DNA of 64,000 bases from Aquimarina macrocephali JAMB N27 (lineage in GTDB: Bacteria; Bacteroidota; Bacteroidia; Flavobacteriales; Flavobacteriaceae): assembly GCF_000520995.1 (NCBI RefSeq), contig NZ_JACA01000034.1, positions 1-64,000 on the forward strand, in the 5' to 3' direction. Below the pieces are notes generated by a model. That model worked only from the letters and a program-made list of their open reading frames with translations. It was not told where the DNA came from and searched no databases. The position numbers were made by a program, and so were the translations under genes. Positions 43,212-52,364 of the stretch are shown here, one piece after another. The first letter of the stretch is position 1, and every line of letters starts with the position of its first letter.

Positions 43212-43922
43212 TCAAAAAAGTACACTTTGTAATACCATAAACCCTACTAGTATAGAAATGATACCAATAACACCATTCATCCATTTAAATATCGACATAT
43301 TACGTTCAATAAAACGGCTCATGGTAAAGATCAGCACATAACTATATACCGCCATAGAAAATATAATTCCAATAGATTCTATTATCAATATCAGGATGGC
43401 ATCAGAGATGGTATCTGCGCTAATAATTAGTGCAGAGGTTAACGCACCTCCTGTACCTGCCAATCCATGTAACATCCCAATCCAAAACGACCTGTTAATA
43501 GGATTCATAGCAATTTCTTCGCCTCTTTTTCCATGTAGATGAATAGGATTATTAGCTACATGCTCATGTGCTTCTATTTTTTTATGATCCGCCATCATTT
43601 CATTAATCTTATGATTTCTTTTGATGGCCATTACACCTAGCCAAATCATAATTGGCCCGACAGAAAATTCTGCCCAGAAAGAAATACTTTCTACAAAAGC
43701 ATGTAAGGCGGCTCTAAATGCTAAAGCGATTCCTCCAAACATCAACAAAGTTACCGAATGTCCTAATGCCCATTGAGATGCTGTAAATGCAGTCTTAAAA
43801 GACACTTTCTTTTTCTGAATGGCATTTTCTGCCGCGAGTACCGATACTGCAGACATATGATCCGGTTCAAAAGAATGTAAAACCCCTGCTATCAGAGGGC
43901 GAGCAAGATTCATGATGTTCAT
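43212..43922 (-). CDS. NicO/UreH-like cobalt or nickel permease
   Basis: This 236-aa membrane protein has about six helices and two metal-permease motifs: AGVLHSFEPDHMSAVSV (HX4DH) near the N-terminus and WALGHSVTLLMFGGIAL. A His-rich loop follows (DHKKIEAHEHVANNPIHLHG), then GMLHGLAGTGGALTSALI. The family transports Ni2+ or Co2+. Its start overlaps the cbiD stop (ATGA), so here cobalt is the likely cargo, feeding corrin chelation. The alternative start is Met4. Confidence 0.85.
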   Translation of the reverse strand: MNIMNLARPLIAGVLHSFEPDHMSAVSVLAAENAIQKKKVSFKTAFTASQWALGHSVTLLMFGGIALAFRAALHAFVESISFWAEFSVGPIMIWLGVMAIKRNHKINEMMADHKKIEAHEHVANNPIHLHGKRGEEIAMNPINRSFWIGMLHGLAGTGGALTSALIISADTISDAILILIIESIGIIFSMAVYSYVLIFTMSRFIERNMSIFKWMNGVIGIISILVGFMVLQSVLF

Positions 43923-45016
43923 ATAGTATATGATATGTGAGTTCCATCGTTATTAATCAGATACATAGCAATCGTTACATTTGGTGCTATTTTCTGACAA
44001 TGATAATGGCATTCTTGTATTAGTTTTTGATAAAAATTTTCCTGGGCTGTAAAAGTAAAAATTTCCCGAAGACGTCCTGCCATATTTAATGCTAAAACTT
44101 TGTTAGCAATTTCTTCTGGATATCCTGCAGATATAGCTAGTTGATATATAAAATCTTTATCCCATGTTGTTTTTCCACTATGGGTATTCGTTCTGCCTTG
44201 TGCTAATTTTGCTGCTTTTCCTAACATAATTCCCATAGATACCTTGGTTATTTGAGGAGATTGATGGATTTTTTCGAAAGTTTCCTGTATCCAGTTTCCA
44301 TAATGTATACAGGATACTTCTGAAATGTTAGGAAATATAGACCTCAACATTTTCTCACTACGAGCTCCAGAGTTTATTAATAATTCTGTCATACCATTTG
44401 CAACAGCAACATCAACCCCTTGTTGAATACTAGCAATATAAGAAGCGGCAGAAAACGGAGTGACAATACCGGTAGTTCCCAATATTGAAATTCCATGTAA
44501 TATCCCTAAACGGCTATTCAATGTTTTTTTAGCAAGCTCTTCTCCATTTTTTACAGATATGGTAATGGTTACTCCATTCTTTTCAAGCTGATGGTCTGAT
44601 ACTATCTTTTTACAAACGATACGCATCATATCTCTGGGAACTGGATTGATTGCTGGCTCTCCAACAGGTATTTCTAATCCCGGTAAGGTAACTAGCCCAA
44701 CTCCTTTTCCTCTTCTAAAAAGAATATCTCCAGTATCATTAAGAGATACAGTAACTGTGATCTCTGCCTTATGGGTTACATCAGGATCATCACCCGCATC
44801 TTTTACAGTTGAATATACAGCCTCTTTTTGTGTTAATTTATTGGGTTGAACTCGAAATGTAGCGATTTCACCTATAGGTAATTGCACTTGAGTCTCAGTA
44901 ATTTCCTGTTGAGTCACTAAACTCCATAATGCAGCTTTAACACAGGCCGTAGCACAAGCCCCTGTAGTATACCCTTTTCGTAATGGTTTATCTGGTATGT
45001 CTTGTAATTCGCTCAA
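43919..45016 (-). CDS. cbiD: cobalt-precorrin-5B C1-methyltransferase CbiD
   Basis: This 365-aa SAM-dependent enzyme methylates C1 of the corrin ring. The N-terminal LRKGYTTGACATACVKAAL and the KDAGDDPDVTHKAEI segment are diagnostic of the family. GILHGISILGTTGIVTPFS is also conserved. CbiD belongs to the cobalt-early route; the cobalt-late counterpart CobF is not seen in the window. The overlapping permease gene downstream suggests coupled cobalt supply. Confidence 0.94.
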   Translation of the reverse strand: MSELQDIPDKPLRKGYTTGACATACVKAALWSLVTQQEITETQVQLPIGEIATFRVQPNKLTQKEAVYSTVKDAGDDPDVTHKAEITVTVSLNDTGDILFRRGKGVGLVTLPGLEIPVGEPAINPVPRDMMRIVCKKIVSDHQLEKNGVTITISVKNGEELAKKTLNSRLGILHGISILGTTGIVTPFSAASYIASIQQGVDVAVANGMTELLINSGARSEKMLRSIFPNISEVSCIHYGNWIQETFEKIHQSPQITKVSMGIMLGKAAKLAQGRTNTHSGKTTWDKDFIYQLAISAGYPEEIANKVLALNMAGRLREIFTFTAQENFYQKLIQECHYHCQKIAPNVTIAMYLINNDGTHISYTI

Positions 45017-45036
45017 TACTTATTGATTGTTGGTTT

Positions 45037-45207
45037 AACCCGCTTTATGCATTAGAAAATCTATTCCATCTTCCAACTACTGCAAATACTGACGCTTTGC
45101 TTTATTTTTTAATTTAACCATAGCGATGCTATGCTGAAATCAAGAAAACACCAGTATTTATGGCATTTGAAAACTTCATAACGAAGTTCTAATGCATAAA
45201 GCGGGTT
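45037..45207. mobile_element. MITE-like repeat, copy B
   Basis: The ends are a perfect 21-bp inverted repeat (45037-45057 and 45187-45207), starting AACCCGCTTTATGCATTAG. The body matches copy A (30928-31099) reversed, including the core CCATAGCGATGCTATGCT (45118-45135), which differs from copy A at one base. It is non-coding and about 171 bp long. It follows the cbiD start region, between cbiD and cobK. Confidence 0.8.
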
Positions 45208-45389
45208 TGATCCGATTCTATTTTCATATACCATTGCTTTTTCTCTTGGCGTGTCCCTTTGGGTCAGGCTATTCGTTACAACTCCTCGTATCGTCTACCC
45301 TTCGACAGGCTCAGCAAGACAATACTGTGGGGTTTTCACTACTATCCTTCACGCAAAATACCGCCATTAAAGAAACCCTTAACTAATCT
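45208..45389. repeat. intergenic repeat-rich segment before cobK end
   Basis: The segment holds GGCGTGTCCCTTTGGGTCAG (45249-), then CCTTCGACAGGCTCAG (45299-45314) and GGGGTTTTCACTACTATCC. From memory this resembles a conserved, roughly 120-nt dispersed element of Bacteroidota; I cannot confirm this here. No ORF is credible in it. Confidence 0.35.
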
Positions 45390-46124
45390 CTATCTACTAA
45401 TCATTTTAATGAGCTCTGCTTCTCTATTTATGCAAAGATATCGATTAGAAATTTTTGGTTTTTTAAGAATAACTATCGGAATATTTACTGCTAAGGCCGC
45501 AGCTATTTTTTCTTCCAGTTTCCCATTACTCCCACTTTCTTTAGTAAAAATTACAGCTGGAGATAGTTTGGTAAATAACTCCGTTTCGGCTGCTTTAGAT
45601 TGAGGATATCCAAATAATAACTTTGTTTTTGGAAACCCAGCTTCATCGGCAATCACCCTGGAGCTATCGCGATCCAAAATACGAAACCAGGTGAGATGCT
45701 CTTCCCAATAAGATCGTAATTTTGTAATGGTTTGCACTCCCGAAAGTGCCAATAATGAACTATAGTTGTTTTTATTAAAATAACGTATTGCCTCTTCAAA
45801 ACTATCTACATAAAATACTTTTTGATCTAGTATTCTGGGAGAAAACTGTCTTTGAAAACGTATCAAAGGTAGTGCAATCGAAATATCAGAAATCATTTGA
45901 TGCAATTGTACCGCAAAAGGGTGAGAAGCATTAACAATATGTGTAACCTCGTGTTTCTTGCAAAAAGTTTCTAATAGAGAGCCTGTCATCACTCCATGAA
46001 TTGGAATTCCTTTTCCTTCATAATCCACTTTTGTTTTGGTCGAATAGTAATACGGATATTCTAGTTCATCCAATATTCTGGCGACTTGTTTCCCTTCTGT
46101 GGTACCTCCAAAAACGAGTATCAT
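45390..46124 (-). CDS. cobK: precorrin-6A reductase CobK/CbiJ
   Basis: The product (244 aa) starts with MILVFGGTTEGKQVARIL, the NADPH-binding signature of CobK. The frame is open 15 codons further upstream, but the Met at 46124 overlaps the previous stop (ATGA) and matches family starts. Further motifs are IVNASHPFAVQLH and LLALSGVQTITKLR, then VIFTKESGSNGKLEEKI. It reduces the corrin macrocycle using NADPH. Transcribed with cbiG-cobM. Confidence 0.92.
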   Translation of the reverse strand: MILVFGGTTEGKQVARILDELEYPYYYSTKTKVDYEGKGIPIHGVMTGSLLETFCKKHEVTHIVNASHPFAVQLHQMISDISIALPLIRFQRQFSPRILDQKVFYVDSFEEAIRYFNKNNYSSLLALSGVQTITKLRSYWEEHLTWFRILDRDSSRVIADEAGFPKTKLLFGYPQSKAAETELFTKLSPAVIFTKESGSNGKLEEKIAAALAVNIPIVILKKPKISNRYLCINREAELIKMISR

Positions 46125-47977
46125 GAGGATTGAATTTCTTTTTCTTTTTTCCTGAAAATATGATGCCATTTATCATCATATAACCACGATCTGTTTTTAC
46201 GAGCACCTACGGCTTCGCCCACTACAATAAGTACAGTACGAGTTAGCTTATTTTTTTTGATGATAGTAGTTAGTTCAGAAAGGGTACCCGTCCATACTTC
46301 TTCATCTTCCCAACTTACACGGTATAGTATCGCTAATGGTGTATTTTCTGGATAATGTTCCAGAAGCTGTGCTTGTATTTTTTTAGCTATACCTACACTT
46401 AAAAAAATACACATAGTAGCTCTTAATTTTGCCATATCAGCAATTTTTTCGTGCTCTGGCATTGGTGTATTTCCCTCTCCTCGGGTAAGGATAATAGTTT
46501 GTGCTACTTCGGGAATGGTAAATTCTGATTTGAGATATGCAGCTGCCGCCTGAAATGATGAAATTCCCGGAACGATATAATAATCGTATCCTTTTTCATC
46601 AAAAATAGTCATCTGTTCCTGTATCGCTCCATATATAGAAGGATCCCCAGAATGTAAGCGTACAACAGATTTCCCTTGTTTATAATATTGATCAATAATC
46701 ATTATTTGCTCTTCTAAGGTCATCGATGCAGAATTACGTACCAATGCGCCTTCTTTTGCCATATGTGTCAAAGCTTCTGGCACCAAACTCCCGGCATATA
46801 AAATACAATCTGCATTTTCTAGAATATACTGCCCTTTTAAGGTCAATAATTCTGGATCTCCCGATCCAGCACCCACTATTGCAATACTTGCTTTACGCTC
46901 ATATCTGGCCGACAAGCTTAATGCATAGGTAAATTTCTTACCAGACGGCGTGAGAGCTTTTGTTTTTTCGACCAGCCACGTTGATTGACCTGCTATTAAT
47001 GCCGCAGCTGCTTCAGAAACGCCATAAACACCTACTTTTTTCTTTACAACTTCTGAAGGGTTGGCAACTATAATGGTATTGAGTTCTTCGCCTGTATAGG
47101 TAATAAAAGGAATATTATAATACGCTGCAAAATCAAGATATGCTTGTTCCTCATTCTTAATAGTTGCAGATCCAATAGCGTAGATACTTTCTATCGCGAT
47201 ATGCTGTTCTTCTAATGCAGACTCTAATCCTTTCATTAGTAGTTGAGGCTCTATATCTTTTGCGCATCCACTACCTAATGCCACACAAGGAGGATAGAAA
47301 CAAAGAAGAGGAGTCTCTGTAGCGATAAGTTCATAACCCACATATAGTATTAATTCATAATCGCTATGTTCAAAATCTTTCTGATCATAATAAATATCCA
47401 CAAAATCCGGACAGGTTTTCTCCAGGTGTTGAACTCCTTTATTCTTAACTTTTAGAACTAATGCTGTAGATTTCCTATTCACAAACAATGACACGACCTT
47501 ATTAGTAGGAATAGAACTTTTCATTTTCCATCCATAAGTTTCTGCCAACATATCCAATGCCCATAGGTTTTGCAAATCACTAGATGTAGATAACACGGCT
47601 TGCGCATTAAGGATTCTACTGATTTGAGTTGTGAGCGTATTGGCTTTACCAATATGACCGCTAAGTACAGCTTGTACAAATTTACCCTGATCATCAACAT
47701 TAATCACAGCGGGATCACTTGTCTTATCTTTAATATGTGCAGCGATACTACGCACACAAATCCCTAATGCTCCGACAAAAATCCATGCATCATAGTTATG
47801 AAATGAATCTTCTATCAATTCTAATACCGAATTGATTTGCTTTATATCTTTACTAGCTTCTACAGTTCTTGTTGTAAACAGCTTAGAGCGATAAAATTCT
47901 TTTTGCAAGGTTTTAGCAATAGATACTCCCTGATCTGTAAAACAGAGTATTGCAACTTTTATAGTGTGTTCTGACAT
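46121..47977 (-). CDS. cbiG-cobM: CbiG-CobM fusion: cobalt-precorrin-5A hydrolase and precorrin-4 C11-methyltransferase
   Basis: This 618-aa protein fuses two enzymes. Residues 1-350 are CbiG: FVGALGICVRSIAAHIKDK, VINVDDQGKFVQAVLSGH, then the C-terminal CVALGSGCAKDIEP and YAIGSATIKNEEQ. Residues ~362-605 are CobM/CbiF: IAIVGAGSGDPELLTLKGQY, VRLHSGDPSIYGAIQEQM and VVPGISSF-like YIVPGISSFQAAAAYL. CbiG opens the lactone releasing acetaldehyde, and CobM adds the C11 methyl just before, so the fused steps are consecutive. The stop overlaps the cobK start. Confidence 0.94.
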   Translation of the reverse strand: MSEHTIKVAILCFTDQGVSIAKTLQKEFYRSKLFTTRTVEASKDIKQINSVLELIEDSFHNYDAWIFVGALGICVRSIAAHIKDKTSDPAVINVDDQGKFVQAVLSGHIGKANTLTTQISRILNAQAVLSTSSDLQNLWALDMLAETYGWKMKSSIPTNKVVSLFVNRKSTALVLKVKNKGVQHLEKTCPDFVDIYYDQKDFEHSDYELILYVGYELIATETPLLCFYPPCVALGSGCAKDIEPQLLMKGLESALEEQHIAIESIYAIGSATIKNEEQAYLDFAAYYNIPFITYTGEELNTIIVANPSEVVKKKVGVYGVSEAAAALIAGQSTWLVEKTKALTPSGKKFTYALSLSARYERKASIAIVGAGSGDPELLTLKGQYILENADCILYAGSLVPEALTHMAKEGALVRNSASMTLEEQIMIIDQYYKQGKSVVRLHSGDPSIYGAIQEQMTIFDEKGYDYYIVPGISSFQAAAAYLKSEFTIPEVAQTIILTRGEGNTPMPEHEKIADMAKLRATMCIFLSVGIAKKIQAQLLEHYPENTPLAILYRVSWEDEEVWTGTLSELTTIIKKNKLTRTVLIVVGEAVGARKNRSWLYDDKWHHIFRKKEKEIQSS

Positions 47978-48056
47978 GTGTTTTTTGAAAAAGCTATTAA
48001 ATTATATCATTTGTATTTTGAATTTACTGGCAAAGAAAATTAAGGTTTTTTTGTTT

Positions 48057-48114
48057 CAGTAAAGAATAAAAATCAAGCATAGCAGGGCTACGGGTTATTT
48101 TTATTCTGAAACTG
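48057..48114. repeat. stem-loop with MITE core in loop
   Basis: GAATAAAAAT (48064-48073) and ATTTTTATTC (48097-48106) form a perfect stem, extended by CAGT/ACTG. The loop contains AGCATAGCAGGGCTACGG (48076-48093), two bases different from the core of MITE copy A. It lies upstream of the cbiG-cobM gene and downstream of a glycosyltransferase gene. Confidence 0.65.
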
Positions 48115-48234
48115 AGATGAAAAAAGAACATTTTATTCCAGTAGATTTAAAGTGCAAATGGTATTACTCCTACGACACAAAGATATTAGGTTATTAACGT
48201 CTTAAAAAATGTTTATTAAGATTATACATACTTG

Positions 48235-49248
48235 TTATGCAAAAAACCAAAAATCAACAACAGGTTTTTTATTCCATAAGACGAGTAATTCTTCTATTTC
48301 TTTTTTCCCTGTTGGAGATGCTACCACAATAATTACCTGGGCATTCTCGACTGTTTTGATATCGTCATAATGCTCTAATCGTACTCCATAGATGTCCTTT
48401 CCTATTTTTCTCTCATTATCACATACCCAATGAAATTCATCAGTATAAGATTGTAAGAGTTTGGCCATATCTTTTCCGTTTTTCCCTGCGCCCCATAGTA
48501 CTAAAGGTCGTGTTCTATCTCTATCTAATTCATAGAAAAAGCGTAGCTTAAGGTCAAAATATCGATTGTCTTTGTATTCTTCCCAGGTACGTGAGATTCT
48601 ATCAGATCGATCTCTCCAGTGATGTAGAATTTTATCAATCCCTACAACTGTTAAACCTAACCTGTAGAATCGAAAACAGAGGTCGTAATCTTCTGGGTAT
48701 ATAATTGGATCAAAAGCACCTGCAGCATCAAAATCTTCTTTGTGTAGTAACCAACAATGAGACGGGATAACACATTCTCTATAAATCTCTTGATAGTGAG
48801 TACTTGTTCTGGCAACTTCATTAAGCCATTTTTCGTATTTAAGAAACCCATCACCCACAACACCTTCGTCAACAAAATGCTCAGTTCCTCCTGCAATCAC
48901 AGTTCCTTTTCCATATCTACTCCATTCTTCTACAAGTACTTCTATTTTATACGCTGGCATTTTATCATCAGAATCCATTCTGTTGATCAATGTTCCTTTG
49001 GTTTCGGCATATCCTACTTGTAGTGTTGGGATTAATTTAGGTCTATCACTATTAAAAAATCGAATTCTAGAGTCTTTTGCAGCATACTCCTGCAAAATTT
49101 TTGGGCTATCATCTGATGAGTGATCATTTACTGCGATAAGTTCCCAGTTTTGATACGTTTGTGCCAGAATAGAATCTAAGCAATCCCGTAAATAGGGAGC
49201 CGTATCTTTGACTGCCATTATAATAGTAACTAGTGGTTGATTTGTCAT
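48235..49248 (-). CDS. GT2 glycosyltransferase with C-terminal Rossmann-like domain
   Basis: This 337-aa protein has a GT-A domain: LVTIIMAVKDTAPYLRDCL, WELIAVNDHSSDDSP and LINRMDSDDKM (metal-binding Asp pair). The C-terminal ~90 residues are a separate domain starting RPLVLWGAGKNGKDMAKLL, a Rossmann-like nucleotide-binding motif, ending VVDFWFFA. Typical of enzymes building surface polysaccharides. Its start overlaps the stop of the epimerase gene by 1 nt, so they form an operon. It has no obvious link to the surrounding cobalamin genes. Confidence 0.88.
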   Translation of the reverse strand: MTNQPLVTIIMAVKDTAPYLRDCLDSILAQTYQNWELIAVNDHSSDDSPKILQEYAAKDSRIRFFNSDRPKLIPTLQVGYAETKGTLINRMDSDDKMPAYKIEVLVEEWSRYGKGTVIAGGTEHFVDEGVVGDGFLKYEKWLNEVARTSTHYQEIYRECVIPSHCWLLHKEDFDAAGAFDPIIYPEDYDLCFRFYRLGLTVVGIDKILHHWRDRSDRISRTWEEYKDNRYFDLKLRFFYELDRDRTRPLVLWGAGKNGKDMAKLLQSYTDEFHWVCDNERKIGKDIYGVRLEHYDDIKTVENAQVIIVVASPTGKKEIEELLVLWNKKPVVDFWFFA

Positions 49249-50252
49249 TATCTTAAAGGTTTTCTCCAGGAATTCGGCAGCTTTTTTGTTATTTCAATGT
49301 TTTGGAATTCTTTACTAGAACGAGCCCCATGAGTCTTTACCCATTTGGCCATTTCTAAAAGCCCGGTTTCTAAATCTATATGTTTTTTGGGATTAAAAAC
49401 AGTATCAAATTTTGAATGATTAGCATAGGCGTGAGTCACTTCCTCCCGTTTTTCTAGTTGTTCTATATTTAGTTCTGATTGCATTGCATTACTTACCGCT
49501 ATTGCCAGTTCTTTTACAGAGTATACTGCATCATTTCCTATATTAAAAACTGTATTATGTGCTTCGGGTATCGTTACCGAACTAGCAATATAAGGTGCAA
49601 TATCATCAATATGTGTAAAAGCTCTTGTTTGCTTACCATCTCCAAAAATGGTTAAAGGTTTATTTTCAAGAATTTGATTCATAAATATCCCAACAACATT
49701 ACGATATTTATCTCCTATATTTTGATGTCTTCCGTATACATTATGAGGTCTGAAAATAATATAATCCATACCAAACATCTTCTGTGCATTTATCAGGTCC
49801 AATTCTACAGCATACTTTGCTATTCCATAAGGATCTTCCGGTTGCGGAAATTGTGTTTCTACCAATGGCAATGTATTTGTCCCATAGACTGCAATAGAAG
49901 AGGTGAAAACAAAACATTTCACTTCATGAACTACCGATGCGTTAATCAAATTAACACTACCGATCAGGTTATTCTGATAGTTGAAATTTCTAATAAAATG
50001 GCTTAATCCTTCAGCTGCATAAGCAGCCAAATGATAGACATAGGTGAACTTATACTTATCAAAAAGAGTATGTATTAAGGTAACGTCTAGTATCGAACCT
50101 TCATAAAATAGTGCTGCTGAGTTTATATTTTCCTTATCTCCTCCCGAAAGATCATCTAAAACGATAACCTGGTGATTTTGTTTTAGTAAATGATTAACCA
50201 CATGCGAACCTATGAATCCCGCTCCGCCGGTTACAAGTGAAGTTATTTTCAC
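49248..50252 (-). CDS. NAD-dependent sugar epimerase/dehydratase (GalE-like)
   Basis: This 334-aa extended SDR has the Rossmann motif SLVTGGAGFIGSHVVNHLL and the active site FTSSIAVYGTN followed by DPYGIAKYAVELDL (Tyr and Lys of YxxxK). VFRPHNVYGRHQNIGD-like FRPHNVYGRHQNIGD and TRAFTHIDDIAPYI are shared with UDP-glucose 4-epimerases. It makes an activated sugar for the glycosyltransferase encoded directly downstream. The exact nucleotide sugar cannot be told. Confidence 0.88.
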   Translation of the reverse strand: MKITSLVTGGAGFIGSHVVNHLLKQNHQVIVLDDLSGGDKENINSAALFYEGSILDVTLIHTLFDKYKFTYVYHLAAYAAEGLSHFIRNFNYQNNLIGSVNLINASVVHEVKCFVFTSSIAVYGTNTLPLVETQFPQPEDPYGIAKYAVELDLINAQKMFGMDYIIFRPHNVYGRHQNIGDKYRNVVGIFMNQILENKPLTIFGDGKQTRAFTHIDDIAPYIASSVTIPEAHNTVFNIGNDAVYSVKELAIAVSNAMQSELNIEQLEKREEVTHAYANHSKFDTVFNPKKHIDLETGLLEMAKWVKTHGARSSKEFQNIEITKKLPNSWRKPLR

Positions 50253-50425
50253 ACGTTTAATTTTTTAATGCTCGTTTCATTTGACAAACCTACATAAATT
50301 GATCATATATGGGACAGGTTTTGTTTAAAATGAATTATTTTCAAGATCTGTAATAGGGCTTGTTATAAACTTTCTGTTGTTTACACTCCTTATATAACAA
50401 GCCTTGTAAACAGACGCTAATGATT

Positions 50426-50833
50426 CTAAAGCCTATAACGATAATCCAATATGAGAAATGGAGTTATGCGGGTATTTGGGAGTGATTCAATCAAGTCTTC
50501 TGTGTCTGATCCTGGGCAATAACCTTCATTCAATAAAATGTTTTCATAAGTGACGCATCTATTATCATCGTTAGTTTTTGTTGTTTTATCAATAATAGTT
50601 TCAACATTCGGTGATGAAATGTTTTTAGTATCTATAACTTCTACAATAAGATTATTTGTAAATAATTTTTCAGAAGAAACAGTACTTATAACACTGTTGG
50701 TTTCTTCTACCTCTGTTTCTATTTCTATCTTTTTGATGTCGAGTTTGGACATATCACCATCCTTTCTAAAAGAATATAGAACAGCAGCACCAATCATCAG
50801 CAAACTAAGTAGTTTATTTTTTTTCATAATCAT
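50426..50833 (-). CDS. hypothetical single-pass membrane or exported protein
   Basis: This 135-aa protein has one N-terminal hydrophobic helix (KLLSLLMIGAAVLYSF), either an uncleaved anchor or a signal. A Thr/Glu-rich stretch follows (KIEIETEVEETNSVIS). The C-terminal part contains two Cys (NRCVTYENILLNEGYCPGSD) and ends in FLILDYRYRL. I do not recognise a family. Start may be Met1 (50833) or Met3 (50827). It stands alone between the epimerase and cobL. Confidence 0.6.
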   Translation of the reverse strand: MIMKKNKLLSLLMIGAAVLYSFRKDGDMSKLDIKKIEIETEVEETNSVISTVSSEKLFTNNLIVEVIDTKNISSPNVETIIDKTTKTNDDNRCVTYENILLNEGYCPGSDTEDLIESLPNTRITPFLILDYRYRL

Positions 50834-50949
50834 GTTCTTTTCCTAATACTTAGACACAAAAGTATACACTATATGAAGTGAAGAACACACTGGAAACCGT
50901 GAATTTTATTAAAAACGAGCAAACCGGATACTGAATAAAAATTAGATTT

Positions 50950-52146
50950 CTATTTGATTTTAGACCCTAATTTTATTGCTTTAAGCAACGTAATTGGATT
51001 GTATTCATCAAGTGATAATATGGATTCTTCTATGATAGTATACCCTATTTTTTTGCAACCCGCTTTAAAAGCTTGTACCGAACTTTCTTTTACAGCATTG
51101 ATGACTATGCAGGTTTCAAGTTGTAAAACCGGAGCGATCTTTAGAAAAAGTTCTTCTAACCTGCCACCGTGACCACCAATAAAAATCGCTTTAGGCTTTG
51201 CTAATTGAGCAAGATCTTGCTCAAAAAAATCTCCCATTACTACCTGAATATCAGGAACCCCAAAACATTTCTGATTTTCTATCATAATTGCTTCACATTG
51301 TGGTCTTTTTTCGAATGCAACTACGGCTATATCTGGGTTCTTTAATTTTGCTTCTATACTAACAGATCCAGTACAAAAGCCGATATCCCATACTATATCA
51401 ACATTAAGAATATCTAAATAATGCAAGGTCATTAATCGAATAGGCATTTTGGTAATCATCTTAGGCCTGCCAGGTAAGCCTTTAAAATCAGTGTCGCTTA
51501 TCCCAAAATCAATTTGGCGATGTGCTGTTTTTTTTAGGATAACACAATTCAGTGAGTGAAACTTCATTGTTGAAGCTTCCAATAAAGATAATTTCTGAAA
51601 TTTTTCCTGTTCTCCTTCTATGTCTTCTCCTACAATAATTTCATAATTATCATATCCATACTCCAAAAGTCTTTTTGCAATGGTCGCTGGAGTTTTTTCT
51701 GTATCTGTAAGCACTCCTATACTTTCTTTTTGTTGGATTAAGATAGTATCTAATGCTTTCCAGCTTCTTCCGTGTACACTTACGGTTTGTAGTTGGTTAC
51801 TATTCAAATGCATTGCATTAGCCAATAATTGAATCGAACTAAAATAAGGAGTTGTTATGATTTCTGCATCTGGATATTTATTTTTTAATGTATTCGAAAA
51901 TCCATAAAACAGTGGATTTCCGGAAGCAAAAACAATAATCGGTACTGCTGCTTTTTCATATGCCTCGAATACCTGAGACATCGGAGATTGAATAGCTATC
52001 CATTGATGATTTTTGGGAAGATAGTCTTTGACCAATTCATAATGACGTTTTCCTCCACTAAAAATACGAGTATCCAGAATGTTCTGTTGTTGTTCTGTCG
52101 TGAAATCCGGGGTCTTATTTCCGATACCTATAATATGGAAGATCAT
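50950..52146 (-). CDS. cobL: precorrin-6Y C5,15-methyltransferase (decarboxylating) CobL
   Basis: This 398-aa protein is a CbiE-CbiT fusion. The N-terminal CbiE part (about 1-200) starts FHIIGIGNKTPDFTTEQQ and has VIVFASGNPLFYGF. The C-terminal CbiT part has the class I SAM-binding motif VVWDIGFCTGSVSIEAKL-like DIVWDIGFCTGSVSIEA, then VVAFEKRPQCEAI and KAIFIGGHGGRLEEL. It adds methyls at C5 and C15 and removes the C12 acetate carboxyl. It is monocistronic, divergent from the riboswitch and TonB receptor across a 494-nt gap. Confidence 0.93.
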   Translation of the reverse strand: MIFHIIGIGNKTPDFTTEQQQNILDTRIFSGGKRHYELVKDYLPKNHQWIAIQSPMSQVFEAYEKAAVPIIVFASGNPLFYGFSNTLKNKYPDAEIITTPYFSSIQLLANAMHLNSNQLQTVSVHGRSWKALDTILIQQKESIGVLTDTEKTPATIAKRLLEYGYDNYEIIVGEDIEGEQEKFQKLSLLEASTMKFHSLNCVILKKTAHRQIDFGISDTDFKGLPGRPKMITKMPIRLMTLHYLDILNVDIVWDIGFCTGSVSIEAKLKNPDIAVVAFEKRPQCEAIMIENQKCFGVPDIQVVMGDFFEQDLAQLAKPKAIFIGGHGGRLEELFLKIAPVLQLETCIVINAVKESSVQAFKAGCKKIGYTIIEESILSLDEYNPITLLKAIKLGSKIK

Positions 52147-52345
52147 AGTGCTATTGATATTGTATGTATTCTCATAGAATCAACAAAGCTACAAAGTTAA
52201 AGTTTATAGAAATCAAAATATTTATCACTTCTCACTAAAACTCCATTCTTTCTATCATTTACAATTGTTTAGCGTTAAAGCAAAATATATTCAGTTATTT
52301 TAAATGAAAATATAACCTTTCAACTTAATCCAATAGCAAAAAAAC

Positions 52346-52353
52346 TATATTTG
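52346..52353 (+). promoter_or_regulatory. -7 promoter element for riboswitch 2 / TonB receptor
   Basis: TATATTTG matches TAnnTTTG exactly and lies just upstream of the riboswitch, placing the start of transcription near 52360. A well-placed TTG is not seen upstream. The rest of 52147-52345 shows no ORF or repeat. Confidence 0.5.
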
Positions 52354-52364
52354 CGCCCGATAAA

